A stretch of 64,000 bases of DNA. It comes from Branchiostoma floridae. Lineage: Eukaryota > Chordata > Leptocardii > Amphioxiformes > Branchiostomatidae. A program made the position numbers and the translations under genes. The stretch's first letter is position 1, and each line of letters begins with the position of its first letter. The notes beneath the pieces were generated by a model. The model saw only the letters and a program-made list of their open reading frames with translations, made no database searches and had not been told where the DNA came from. Below, in pieces: positions 34,601 through 42,400 of this stretch. The stretch lies in contig NC_049981.1 of NCBI RefSeq assembly GCF_000003815.2, positions 2,705,644 through 2,769,643 on the forward strand, read 5' to 3'.

Positions 34601-37600
34601 GAAGTCAGATACGCATTATTACACCTGGGTGAAGTGAGGAAGGTCGTGTAAAGTGTCTTTCCTAAGGGCACAACGTCGGGGGCAAAGCGGGTATCGAACT
34701 CGGGACCTCTAAATTCCCAGCTGAACGTGACATAAGAACGTGAGAAATGTGACATAAAAGCAGTATGTCACGTTGTGGTACTCTTAGACTAGTTCCTAGC
34801 CTGTGATGTTATTGTACCCACCTGTGAAAAGGTCTGCAGCCGCTCCAAGATCGTCCGGACTCGCTCGCCAGATCTCCTCCATGTTCCTGTACTTCAGTCG
34901 GTTCGCCTTGTCCTGGTAGTCCAGCCGCCCGAAGAAGAACCCGTCAAATCCCATCTAGAAAAAGAGAATATAAGGAAGGCTCTTCAGCGGTTTTAGTCCA
35001 CAGAGAAAGTGTACAGTTAATAGAATAGAATAGATAGCATTTGTGGCTGTACAGGACACAATTTTTTGGTGGTGGATAGCTCATGTGCTCGGAAGAAGTC
35101 ACAAAGTTTGGGCCACCTAGCATTTATTTCTGGAATCGCAGTGTCGTTTTTGTCAAAAATTTCAGAAGAGGATAACTCAGGAAAGGAATAAAGGATTTTC
35201 ACGATTTTTGGTACGCAGGTAGCTCAGCGTTTAAGATGAAATATCATTTTTGCAAAATAGGAGGGAAGAAATTTGCCCAATTAATGTGAAAATTCCGTCA
35301 GAGCGCGCAGTTTTCAAGGTACATCCATCTAAGCCCCAGACATAATATGGTCTTGACATTTGAATGTCTGATAGCAAAAAGGTCAGGATAAAGAGAAGCA
35401 AGTTTGGGCTCCCTATCATTTAATTTTAGAACTGCAGGGGCGTTTTTACGAAAATTTCCAAACACTGAATAATGATGGGAGCTTCGTACTTGCATGACTT
35501 GTGACATGTGACATTTAGTTGAAGGTGAATATCAACATGCATAAATTATGAAAATTAGTGAGTAATTTGTATTGAGTCTATTTTATAGACGTATGAGGTC
35601 TCCAAATTCTAGTTTGATTTTTTATAGGCAACATGTTCGGTTGCATTTACCTGCGCGAACAGTGAGGCCTGCTCACGGGAGTGTCCGAAAGGATCTATGT
35701 GCCAGGCCGCTAGGGGGCGCCCGCACTCCCCAAACGTGCTGTTGAGGAACTGCAGACCCACAGTCATCTGGTCGATGATAGCGTTGTAGTGCGTACTGGC
35801 CTCGTCATTCATGCACCAACCTCCGTTTATAAACTCCAGCTGGCCTGAAGAAAGACAGAACAGTTTTATTCTCAATGTTTCGTCACAGAGCGCGCACCCA
35901 GAATTTAATGTACACGGTATATGGCCTCTACCTTCACAGGTCTCAAGAAAAATAGAAATTGGACAAATTCAGATGACATGCCAGAGGAGTTAGCTGAACG
36001 AGGAGTATGGTTTGCGAACTAGCTAACTCCTCTGACAGTCATTTATAAATGCCCTGAAGAAGATCACAGTTGGTGGCATCGTGTGGCGCAATCGGCGAGG
36101 TGTTTGGCCAAACCCAGAGGTGCTGGCCATGGGTTCAAATCCGCTAATGTGCACCTATGTTGGGAAATGCCTTTTACACGACTTTCCTCACTTCACTCAG
36201 GTGAAAATGTGTACCTAGAGTCCCTCGAATAGGACATTAAATCAAGGTCCCGTATGCGTGTTGGGGAGAGGCACCAACTTAAGGAAAAGAGTAGGGGTAG
36301 GTTGATCAAACCGCTAATGGTCTGGTCTCCGGGTTGACTTCTTGACAAGGTTTTAGTCACATTTTATGTCAATCCTTCCACAAATGTTGTAAAACTAAAT
36401 TAACAATAAATATTTGTTTAATGGATGAAGAATCTTGTGATTCGGTTCGTACCTTTACCGACGAGTTTCCTGACCCTATCCCTCATGTCTCCGTCCTGTT
36501 CCTGCCACCACCGGTAGAAGAACGCCATCTCCACGTAGATGAACGTCCTGCTCGGCTTCATCTCCAACTGGGGGATGACTGAATCCAGGATGTACTGAAC
36601 ACCCGCGATCTGGATACTGTTATTGGCTGGGAAAGGACAACATGATCTTTGAAACATCTTGAGAACAAGGCTGAGTGAAATAAATAATAGAGGTTTATGC
36701 TCATAGAAGTTTTTGCCACGGAAATCTTGTTTCTTGCGCATTGTATGTGTTTTATAAAAGCTCTGAGTCATTGAGAGAGCTACCCCAGGAAAGGAAGAGA
36801 GAGAGAGAGAGAGAGAAACAAAGAGAAAGAGAGCGAGAGAGAAGGGGAGCGCGCACGTGCGCGCGCGCTAGAGAGAGAGACAGACAGAGAGACAGAGATA
36901 GAGAGAGACATGGAGAGAGAGAGACAGAAAAATCTGAGACAAACGGAGACAGAGAGAGAGAGGGTAAGAGAGATAAGAGAGCGACACAGTAACAGTGGCA
37001 TAAGGAAAAGGATGACAGAGTGGAAAATAGATAGGAGAGAGGGGAGACACAGAAAGAGAGCTAGAGAGGTAAATCCAAAGTGAGAGAAAGTGAGAGAGTG
37101 AGAGAAAGATGGAATGAGAGAGAGACTTGTACCTCCGTAGTAGTACTGGTCCACAGTCTTGAGCCAGCCGACGTCGTCATGAGTGTGGGGCACCAGGTGC
37201 ACATTTACATAGCCTGGCTTCACAGGCAGCGCCGCGCATTTCTGCAAGAAGATTAACCGCGAAGATACATGAGTCTGTTTCTAGGGTCTGCATATAAGCC
37301 TTCTTTCGTAAGATCAGACTTTAAAAAATTCTGGTTATTTTGATAGAGATGATTAACGAATTGAAATTATGTAAATGAACCTTATTTCCATAATCAATGA
37401 GAAATACACAAAATACATCAGTAGTAAAGGCTAAACTTATGGCGCTGTTATGGGGACGTGCAACTCAACAATAACAAAATCCTACATATTCTAGGATTTT
37501 TACTGGCCGCTGGCTGGGGTATAGAATTTTCGATGCACGACTTTTTGTATTTAACACTCTGTTTACAATCAAATTCTTTGAACAGTTGATGTAAGAATGC

Positions 37601-38434
37601 GCAGCAAACATTGTACTTTTTGTTTAGTTTGTTAATATCATTGTTTTTGTACGAATGCAATATGTATATCTGTTTGCTTAATATGGGACGTTAAAATACA
37701 AGTGCCTGATATGCATTTCAGTTTTACATTGTTGAACTGTATCTGTTGGATGACTTAGACTCCCTAAAATTGCAAATATAAAAAATGAAGCAAGCATCAC
37801 TTAAGCTTTCTGCATACCAAATATCATGACGATTTGTCAAGCCCTTATTTAGTTTTTCTTTTTCAAAATCTAAATGCCTCAAGAGCTATCTACCACTCAA
37901 AAATCATAACCACAGCATGTTTAGAACTCGAGATGTAAAAAAAAAACGGAAGGGGCTCAAAACCTAATCGTTTCAAAGTCTCATGAGGACCTACCCACAT
38001 ACAAAATATCAATGAAACCCACCCAGGCCTGTAACCGGGAACACGTTTGTTTTTCTAGGCCTCATTGCTATAGCGGGGCCAGCCCGACAAAAACAACAAA
38101 GTATGAACCAAGATTAAACATTAACGATATATTTATATTGGGCTCGTTGGGTGATTACTTTTCTAACTTAAAACATTGCATTTGTATTATTATGTCACAT
38201 ATGATGCATGATATCTCACAGTGTACTACATATAATCATGCATCTTTCTTTTATATAAGAGAACAATACATGAATGGAAAATATTATTAGTTACGTTGAA
38301 TAATAAAATAATATTAGTTACGTTACTATAGAAGGAAGGGTATAGCGTGTTACCTTGTAACCACAGGCGTCTTGTGCTGATCCCCAAACGATCACAAATG
38401 CCAGCACCAACAGTAGACACACCCAACGGTACAT
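19538..38434 (-). CDS. MAN2B1: Lysosomal alpha-mannosidase gene, GH38 (25 coding exons)
   Basis: This is a class II alpha-mannosidase (GH38) that removes mannose from N-glycans in the lysosome. Exons: 38434-38354, 37241-37133, 36626-36453, 35844-35651, 34954-34822, 34390-34317, 33846-33776, 33238-33119, 32471-32256, 31822-31750, 31267-31228, 31047-30978, 30567-30442, 29861-29742, 28992-28851, 28245-28202, 26603-26385, 24550-24369, 23813-23681, 23066-22986, 22791-22731, 21820-21642, 21114-20974, 20309-20207, 19653-19538. The coding sum is 3002 nt; one missing base in exon 7 would make 1000 residues (human about 1011). Seen: signal peptide, HTHDDVGW (zinc ligands H48 and D50), WHIDPFGHS (nucleophile D172), QHHDAVSGT (zinc His about 425), and N-glycosylation sequons including NQT in [15 protein letters not shown]. 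The spacing D50/D172 equals that of bovine lysosomal mannosidase (74/196). These motifs and the [17 protein letters not shown] stretch favour the lysosomal over the Golgi branch. Confidence 0.95.
19781..20056. repeat. (GA)n purine tract in mannosidase intron 24
   Basis: About 275 bases of almost pure purine after a G run at 19781-19789. It forms a long (CT)n tract on the transcribed-sense minus strand, about 135 bases before the last acceptor. Confidence 0.98.
20207..20309 (-). CDS. MAN2B1: Mannosidase exon 24
   Basis: [35 protein letters not shown]; begins after CTATAAG and ends CAG|GTCAGT in phase 1. It corresponds to the LFSTFTI..ETTLVANQ..LKW stretch. Confidence 0.9.
20974..21114 (-). 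CDS. MAN2B1: Mannosidase exon 23
   Basis: [32 protein letters not shown] is like LPPSVHLLTL..VLLRLEHQ of mammals. Phase 0-0. Confidence 0.96.
21642..21820 (-). CDS. MAN2B1: Mannosidase exon 22
   Basis: [20 protein letters not shown] followed by [18 protein letters not shown], as in the G..VRGxHxLLLD segment of the family. Donor AAT|GTATGA is the weakest in the gene but keeps phase. Confidence 0.92.
21895..22433. mobile_element. DNA element with ATGCCCGTAGCCAGG ends
   Basis: ATGCCCGTAGCCAGG at the left and CCTGGCTACGGGCAT at the right are inverted, each followed inward by GGGGGGTTC-type runs. The interior has degraded repeats (ATTTCCTGCA..TTT and GAAAAAGTGGACCTTTGAGC phrases). It lies in mannosidase intron 21. 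Confidence 0.8.
22444..22480. repeat. Perfect 14-bp stem hairpin
   Basis: GACCGGGGGCACCA and TGGTGCCCCCGGTC separated by 9 bases, just past the preceding element. Confidence 0.85.
22731..22791 (-). CDS. MAN2B1: Mannosidase exon 21
   Basis: [20 protein letters not shown] matches MVHRRLLxDDGxGVxEPL. Phase 0 to 1. Confidence 0.96.
22986..23066 (-). CDS. MAN2B1: Mannosidase exon 20
   Basis: [23 protein letters not shown] matches the [14 protein letters not shown] box of GH38. Phase 0-0. Confidence 0.97.
23275..23530. mobile_element. Foldback element in mannosidase intron 19
   Basis: TTCAGAGCTTCTGAATGGAG, TTATGCTTCTCG on the left pairs with CGAGAAGCAGAACTCCAGTC, AGAAGCTCTGA on the right. The outer parts read TAGACATCTTC and GATGTCTGA. 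Confidence 0.7.
23681..23813 (-). CDS. MAN2B1: Mannosidase exon 19
   Basis: [20 protein letters not shown] and [20 protein letters not shown]: the YTDxNGRE and [12 protein letters not shown] family boxes, with the NQT sequon. Confidence 0.97.
24107..24172. repeat. Imperfect hairpin
   Basis: GTCCCGGTGTGCGATGTT, AGATCATACTG pairs with CAGTATGATCT, AACATCGTACCCTGGGAC around a tiny loop. Confidence 0.75.
24369..24550 (-). CDS. MAN2B1: Mannosidase exon 18
   Basis: [38 protein letters not shown]: a strongly conserved stretch of lysosomal mannosidases. Phase 0 to 2. Confidence 0.97.
24628..24981. repeat. Fragment of the CAGGTCCAGGT element
   Basis: CAGGTCCAGGTTCAGGTCCG at 24908 and GGACCTGGACCGAACCTGG, then TGAATTTTCTGTACCGG, match the interior of 5317-5759 inverted. 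It stops at the start of the next element, which may have inserted into it. Confidence 0.6.
24982..26154. mobile_element. TA-flanked element with G-rich GCGAGATCGC arrays
   Basis: The ends CCGGTGTGACAGCGATCTCG and CGAGATCGCTGTCACACCGG are perfect inverted repeats flanked by TA. Inside each end are several CGATCTCGCCCCCC / GCGAGATCACTAGCG modules. The centre contains the 229-N gap. TA flanks suggest a Tc1/mariner-type mover, but no transposase is visible. It lies in mannosidase intron 17. Confidence 0.82.
25705..25933. other. Assembly gap, 229 N
   Basis: A run of 229 N inside the G-rich element. The odd length suggests an estimated size. Confidence 1.
26385..26603 (-). CDS. MAN2B1: Mannosidase exon 17
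   Basis: [34 protein letters not shown] and SGAYVFRPN are hallmarks of the family's C-terminal domain start. Phase 0-0, donor GTG|GTGAGT. Confidence 0.95.
26938..27870. mobile_element. TTAA-flanked piggyBac-like MITE
   Basis: CCCTATTCAGACCGGG on the left and CCCGGTCTGAATAGGG on the right are perfect 16-bp inverted ends, directly flanked by TTAA on both sides (26934-26937, 27871-27874). TTAA targets with ends starting CCC are the piggyBac pattern. The 933-bp interior has no transposase frame. It carries five TGACGTCA palindromes. Located in mannosidase intron 16. Confidence 0.85.
28202..28245 (-). CDS. MAN2B1: Mannosidase exon 16: 44-nt microexon
   Basis: Between TATCTCCAG and [23 protein letters not shown]. 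It is the only segment I found that links phase 1 of exon 15 to phase 0 of exon 17. IHNE followed by HLSLLFD mirrors IENE..ATFD in human. A MITE begins about 28 bases upstream of its acceptor. Confidence 0.82.
28273..28465. mobile_element. MITE, TACGTCACATTTTCAAACCG family, copy 1
   Basis: Ends ACGTCACATTTTCAAACCGG, GGCCCG and CGGGCCCCGGTTTGGAAATG, TGACGT are inverted. It lies in intron 15 of the mannosidase, about 28 bases before the exon 16 acceptor. Confidence 0.82.
28851..28992 (-). CDS. MAN2B1: Mannosidase exon 15
   Basis: Acceptor TGCCTAG, then [10 protein letters not shown] and [20 protein letters not shown], like LPPLGFSIYSV in other family members. Donor TCAG|GTGAGT, phase 1. Confidence 0.9.
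29092..29302. mobile_element. MITE with CTAAAGGTGCACTC ends
   Basis: CTAAAGGTGCACTC at the left and GAGTGCACCTTTAG at the right are inverted ends. It lies in mannosidase intron 14. Confidence 0.75.
29742..29861 (-). CDS. MAN2B1: Mannosidase exon 14
   Basis: [40 protein letters not shown]: the VYNPLAR..VRLPV segment of the family. Phase 0-0. Confidence 0.96.
30442..30567 (-). CDS. MAN2B1: Mannosidase exon 13
   Basis: 42 codons with [17 protein letters not shown], matching the C.YLNISxCP segment of lysosomal mannosidases. Four 11-base repeats lie just before its acceptor. Confidence 0.95.
30579..30622. repeat. Four tandem 11-mers at the exon 13 acceptor
   Basis: TTACAGTCAAG three times, then a one- or two-base variant. 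On the sense (minus) strand this is CTTGACTGTAA repeated, ending 11 bases before the exon. Confidence 0.95.
30978..31047 (-). CDS. MAN2B1: Mannosidase exon 12
   Basis: [24 protein letters not shown] completes [17 protein letters not shown] of the family. Phase 2 to 0. Confidence 0.95.
31228..31267 (-). CDS. MAN2B1: Mannosidase exon 11: zinc-ligand histidine (40 nt)
   Basis: [13 protein letters not shown], the conserved loop with the fourth zinc ligand, split from SGT in exon 12. The phases (1 to 2) fit both neighbours. Confidence 0.93.
31345..31560. mobile_element. MITE, TACGTCACATTTTCAAACCG family, copy 2
   Basis: Ends GACGTCACATTTTCAAACCA and CCCGGTTTGGAAATGTGACG are inverted. The interior (ACAAATAATGTCCGCGACTA) is the reverse of copy 1's interior, so the two copies lie in opposite orientation within one gene. 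Intron 10. Confidence 0.82.
31750..31822 (-). CDS. MAN2B1: Mannosidase exon 10
   Basis: [24 protein letters not shown]; donor TTCA|GTAAGT, phase 0 to 1. Confidence 0.85.
31940..32155. mobile_element. Foldback element in mannosidase intron 9
   Basis: GCATGTGCTAGTGACAGGAA, CCCTGGGTAATATGTCAAAG is mirrored by CTTTGACATATTACCTAGAA, TTCCTATCACCCGCACATGC. Confidence 0.82.
32256..32471 (-). CDS. MAN2B1: Mannosidase exon 9: middle domain
   Basis: 72 codons with [36 protein letters not shown] and [12 protein letters not shown], typical of the start of the alpha-mannosidase middle domain. Phase 0-0. Confidence 0.97.
32717..32757 (+). repeat. Decayed copy of the ATGGATGACATC motif
   Basis: GGCCACTCGGGCTTAATTCT, then ATGGATGACATCTACGC keeps the order of the motif at 17208. 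Mannosidase intron 8. Confidence 0.4.
33119..33238 (-). CDS. MAN2B1: Mannosidase exon 8
   Basis: 40 codons: [40 protein letters not shown], matching the [20 protein letters not shown] block of the family. Confidence 0.96.
33260..33451. mobile_element. Foldback element, GTTCACCTTTATCC family, copy 4 (decayed)
   Basis: GTGCACCTTTATTCAAGGGG at the left and GGTTACCCCGCAAATAAATG, TGAACTAA at the right. The interior has AAGTTGACGGACTGTGGTTT. It begins about 22 bases from the exon 8 acceptor. Confidence 0.6.
33776..33846 (-). CDS. MAN2B1: Mannosidase exon 7 with an apparent 1-base deletion
   Basis: Reads [20 protein letters not shown] in frame, then drifts to SWIR and would meet TGA at the start of exon 8. 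One extra base after AACAC gives NTVLDQ and joins exon 8 (VKHFQTDH) in frame. The YN-to-DH distance then equals that in human MAN2B1. The cause is an assembly base error or a real frameshift. Confidence 0.85.
34011..34288. repeat. Three ATGCAAAT/ATTTGCAT palindromes in one intron
   Basis: ATGCAAAT then ATTTGCAT with 9-10 bases between at 34011-34036, 34148-34172 and 34264-34288. The octamer is perfect in all six half-sites. Mannosidase intron 6. Confidence 0.9.
34317..34390 (-). CDS. MAN2B1: Mannosidase exon 6
   Basis: [24 protein letters not shown] corresponds to the NGYxPPxxxCxD segment of the family. A GTGAGGTG donor follows GAG. Confidence 0.92.
34566..34710 (-). repeat. tRNA-derived SINE-like fragment
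   Basis: GCGGGTATCGAACTCGGGAC on the plus strand reads as a pol III B box (GAGTTCGATACCCGC) on the minus strand, preceded by the TTTCCTAAGGGCACAACG phrase common in invertebrate SINEs. Intron 5. Confidence 0.55.
34822..34954 (-). CDS. MAN2B1: Mannosidase exon 5
   Basis: [20 protein letters not shown], then [20 protein letters not shown], as in the family. Phases 0 to 1. Confidence 0.96.
35000..35560. repeat. Diverged repeated block in mannosidase intron 4
   Basis: Two phrases recur with divergence: AGTTTGGGCCACCTAGCATT / AGTTTGGGCTCCCTATCATT, each followed by CGTTTTTxxxAAAATTTC. It looks like an old tandem duplication or element. No gene is seen. Confidence 0.45.
35651..35844 (-). CDS. MAN2B1: Mannosidase exon 4: catalytic nucleophile
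   Basis: Carries [13 protein letters not shown] and [20 protein letters not shown]. The Asp of HIDPFGHS is the nucleophile in GH38. Ends in phase 0 at CAG|GTAAAT. Confidence 0.97.
35980..36032. repeat. Small hairpin repeat
   Basis: AGAGGAGTTAGCT and AGCTAACTCCTCT around a 27-base loop, directly upstream of the SINE. Confidence 0.75.
36074..36345 (+). repeat. tRNA-derived SINE
   Basis: An A box-like TGGCGCAATCGG (36083-36094) and a B box-like GGGTTCAAATCC (36131-36142) sit about 48 bases apart. They are followed by TGCCTTTTACACGACTTTCC and GGGGAGAGGCACCAACTTAA, a non-tRNA body. A real tRNA is excluded by the lack of a cloverleaf and by the long tail. Mannosidase intron 3. Confidence 0.75.
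36453..36626 (-). CDS. MAN2B1: Mannosidase exon 3
   Basis: [20 protein letters not shown] and [16 protein letters not shown] are strongly conserved in lysosomal mannosidases. Phases 1 to 1. Confidence 0.96.
36791..37125. repeat. (GA)n purine tract in mannosidase intron 2
   Basis: About 330 bases, mostly purine, ending seven bases from the exon 2 donor. It contains at 36849-36868 the alternating stretch GCGCGCACGTGCGCGCGCGC. Confidence 0.97.
37133..37241 (-). CDS. MAN2B1: Mannosidase exon 2: zinc-binding motif
   Basis: [20 protein letters not shown] followed by QYYYG is the GH38 signature, supplying the zinc-binding His and Asp. A long (CT)n tract begins seven bases past the donor. Confidence 0.96.
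38279..38332. repeat. Short direct repeat in intron 1
   Basis: ATATTATTAGTTACGTT occurs twice, about 29 bases apart, just past the exon 1 donor. Confidence 0.8.
38354..38434 (-). CDS. MAN2B1: Mannosidase exon 1: start and signal peptide
   Basis: [20 protein letters not shown] then QDACGYK: a hydrophobic signal sequence with a likely cleavage site after GSA. Donor AAG|GTAACA, phase 0. A CTACAG eight bases before the ATG may be the acceptor of a 5' UTR intron. Confidence 0.9.
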
Positions 38435-38442
38435 CTTAGGGT

Positions 38443-39445
38443 CTGTAGTGAAGCCACAAAACATTGGAGACGATACGTTGTGAAAGCACCTGCTGTTATG
38501 CCCAGCGTGTGACCCGTGTGTCATGTGAGCGGTATCGGTGACGTGAAAAGTTCAATGTCCAAACTCTGGCCCGTTCCAGGCTACCTGGGTTTGTATTGTT
38601 GATATAATGATCATGTAATGGTAAAAGGAGTATGTGGAACGTACCTCACTTTAGCAGTGTTGGCTTGCGCAATTGCATTCCTCTTTTCGCTCTCCCATCC
38701 CAATGTATTCCGCAAAAATTTCGGGAAAATGCAGATGTTTTCCCCGTAGCCCTTTGTCAAGCTACTTGCACACAAGAATACCATTAGGCTTGCCCTGGAG
38801 TATTGTTTGCGAGTAAAAAAAGGAAACTATCTACTTTGTGGACCAGACTTATTCAGAATTATTCTTTACCATTTGGCTAGCTCTATACTATTGTGTGTGA
38901 GAAAAAAGTTCATATTTACAGTAACACCCAATATCTAACCTACGCTTTGATTGACTAATTACAGATTGAAGTAAAACAATAAAACACAAGGAAAAAAGAA
39001 TCAAGTATACCTACAGGGGAAAACATAATAAACCAGTCACTAACACATTCACTCAATAAGAGTAGTATCCAGAACTGGTTATCAACACGATTATTGCATG
39101 TGAGCCTACAGGTAGTACTAATACATAAAAGGAAGCACTCACTTTTGTAATGTAACAATACAAATTTTTGATATCTGTACATTTAATAGAAGTAGCTACT
39201 TAAGTGTTCTACTGAAATATACACAATATTTTGCAGTTACATGTTAAACACGAGACTTCCACGAACACATCCCTTCACCAAATAATCATAACTTTATTAA
39301 AGACTTTAACTCTTATTCATGTATTACTAAAGAGTACCTATCCCAATAGCAAATGACTGCACAAACGCGAGTTCCCCACAAACCCACGCACACTACCAAA
39401 AACATATTCACCTTCTTGATGAAAGTAACAATTAATTTATGTACA
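38443..39445. other. Upstream region of the mannosidase gene
   Basis: About 1 kb between the start codon and the satellite. It should contain the promoter and any 5' UTR exon. I see no confident TATA box or conserved element and no other gene. Confidence 0.5.
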
Positions 39446-42400
39446 CCTTTCGGTAACCGCAAAGAGACCCCATACGATCGAACTTTCAGAATCTTGAAGA
39501 AAATGTGCGTTACTTCTATCACTTGAATTCAATGAGAGGACAAAAAGTGATTTGAGTACTAAAAATTACTTCCTTATATTTGTACAGGGCTTGAAAGCGA
39601 ATGAAGGGTCGCCTAGTAACCGCTAAGCGAACCTTTCGGTAACCGCAAAGAGACCCCATACGATCGAACTTTCAGAATCTTGACGAACATGTGCGTTACT
39701 TCTATCACTTGAATTCAATAGTCAAGCTGTCAGGAGAAGACCACAAGTGATTAGAGTATAGTACTATGAATTACTTCCTTACTTTTCTACAGGGCTTGAA
39801 AGCGAATGAAGGGTCGCCTAGGTAACCGCTAAGCGAAAATTTCGGTAACTGCAAAGAGACCCTATACGATCGAACTTTCAGAATCTTGAAGAAAATGTGC
39901 GTTACTTCTATCACTTGAATTCGATAGTACAACCCGTAAGGAGAAGACAAAAAGTGATTTGAGTACTAAAAATTACTTCCTTACTTTTCTACAGGGCTTG
40001 AAAGCGAATGAAGGGTCGCCTGGGTAACCGATAAGCGAACCTTTCGGTAACCGCAAAGAGACCCCATACGGTCGAACTTTCAGAATCTTGAAGAAAGTGT
40101 GCGTTACTTCTATCACTTGAATTCAATAGTACAACCCGTAAGGAGAAGACAAAAAGTGATTTGAGTACTAAAAATTACTTCCTTACTTTTCTACAGGGCT
40201 TGAAAGCGAATGAAGGGTCGCCTGGGTAACCGCTAAGCGAACCTTTCGGTAACTGCAAAGAGACCCCATACGATCGAACTTTCAGAATCTTGAAGAAAAT
40301 GTGCGTTACTTCTATCACTTGAATTCGATAGTACAACCCGTAAGGAGAAGACAAAAAGTGATTTGAGTACTAAAAATTACTTCCTTACTTTTCTACAGGG
40401 CTTGAAAGCGAATGAAGGGTCGCCTAGGTAACCGCTAAGCGAACCTTTCGGTAACCGCAAAGAGACCCCATACGATCGAACTTTCAGAATCTTGAAGAAA
40501 ATGTGCGTTACTTCTATCACTTGAATTCGATAGTACAACCCGTAAGGAGAAGACAAAAAGTGATTTGAGTACTAAAAATTACTTCCTTACTTTTCTACAG
40601 GGCTTGAAAGCGAATGAAGGGTCGCCTAGGTAACCGCTAAGCGAACCTTTCGGTAACCGCAAAGAGACCCCATACGATCGAACTTTCAGAATCTTGAAGA
40701 AAGTGTGCGTTACTTCTATCACTTGAATTCAATAGTACAACCCGTAAGGAGAAGACAAAAAGTGATTTGAGTACTAAAAATTACTTCCTTACTTTTCTAC
40801 AGGGCTTGAAAGCGAATGAAGGGTCGCCTGGGTAACCGCTAAGCGAACCTTTCGGTAACCGCAAAGAGACCCCATACGATCGAACTTTCAGAATCTTGAA
40901 GAAAATGTGCGTTACTTCTATCACTTGAATTCGATAGTACAACCCGTAAGGAGAAGACAAAAAGTGATTTGAGTACTAAAAATTACTTCCTTACTTTTCT
41001 ACAGGGCTTGAAAGCGAATGAAGGGTCGCCTGGGTAACCGCTAAGCGAACCTTTCGGTAACCGCAAAGAGACCCCATACGATCGAACTTTCAGAATCTTG
41101 AAGAAAATGTGCGTTACTTCTATCACTTGAATTCGATAGTACAACCCGTAAGGAGAAGACAAAAAGTGATTTGAGTACTAAAAATTACTTCCTTACTTTT
41201 CTACAGGGCTTGAAAGCGAATGAAGGGTCGCCTGGGTAACCGATAAGCGAACCTTTCGGTAACCGCAAAGAGACCCCATACGATCGAACTTTCAGAATCT
41301 TGAAGAAAGTGTGCGTTACTTCTATCACTTGAATTCAATAGTACAACCCGTAAGGAGAAGACAAAAAGTGATTTGAGTACTAAAAATTACTTCCTTACTT
41401 TTCTACAGGGCTTGAAAGCGAATGAAGGGTCGCCTGGGTGACCGCTAAGCGAACCTTTCGGTAACCGCAAAGAGACCCCATACGATCGAACTTTCAGAAT
41501 CTTGAAGAAAGTGTGCGTTACTTCTATCACTTGAATTCAATAGTACAACCCGTAAGGAGAAGACAAAAAGTGATTTGAGTACTAAAAATTACTTCCTTAC
41601 TTTTCTACAGGGCTTGAAAGCGAATGAAGGGTCGCCTGGGTAACCGATAAGCGAACCTTTCGGTAACCGCAAAGAGACCATATACAGTCGAACTTTCAGA
41701 ATCTTGAAGAAAGTGTGCGTTACTTCTATCACTTGAATTCGATAGTACAACCCGTAAGGAGAAGACAAAAAGTGATTTGAGTACTAAAAATTACTTCCTT
41801 ACTTTTCTACAGGGCTTGAAAGCGAATGAAGGGTCGCCTGGGTAACCGCTAAGCGAACCTTTCGGTAACTGCAAAGAGACCCCATACGATCGAACTTTCA
41901 GAATCTTGAAGAAAATGTGCGTTACTTCTATCACTTGAATTCGATAGTACAACCCGTAAGGAGAAGACAAAAAGTGATTTGAGTACTAAAAATTACTTCC
42001 TTACTTTTCTACAGGGCTTAAAAGCGAATGAAGGGTCGCCTAGGTAACCGCTAAGCGAACCTTTCGGTAACCGCAAAGAGACCCCATACGATCGAACTTT
42101 CAGAATCTTGAAGAAAATGTGCGTTACTTCTATCACTTGAATTCGATAGTACAACCCGTAAGGAGAAGACAAAAAGTGATTTGAGTACTAAAAATTACTT
42201 CCTTACTTTTCTACAGGGCTTGAAAGCGAATGAAGGGTCGCCTGGGTAACCGCTAAGCGAACCTTTCGGTAACCGCAAAGAGACCCCATACGATCGAACT
42301 TTCAGAATCTTGAAGAAAATGTGCGTTACTTCTATCACTTGAATTCGATAGTTACAACCCGTAAGGAGAAGACAAAAAGTGATTTGAGTACTAAAAATTA

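Noticed and set aside
36074..36150. A tRNA gene on the plus strand
   Set aside because: A- and B-box-like sequences are present, but the arms do not pair into a cloverleaf and a long non-tRNA body follows. It is better explained as a SINE.
39446..40000. CENP-B box in the satellite
   Set aside because: CTTTCGGTAACCGC shares only the TTCG start. The A and CGGG positions of the CENP-B box consensus do not match in order.
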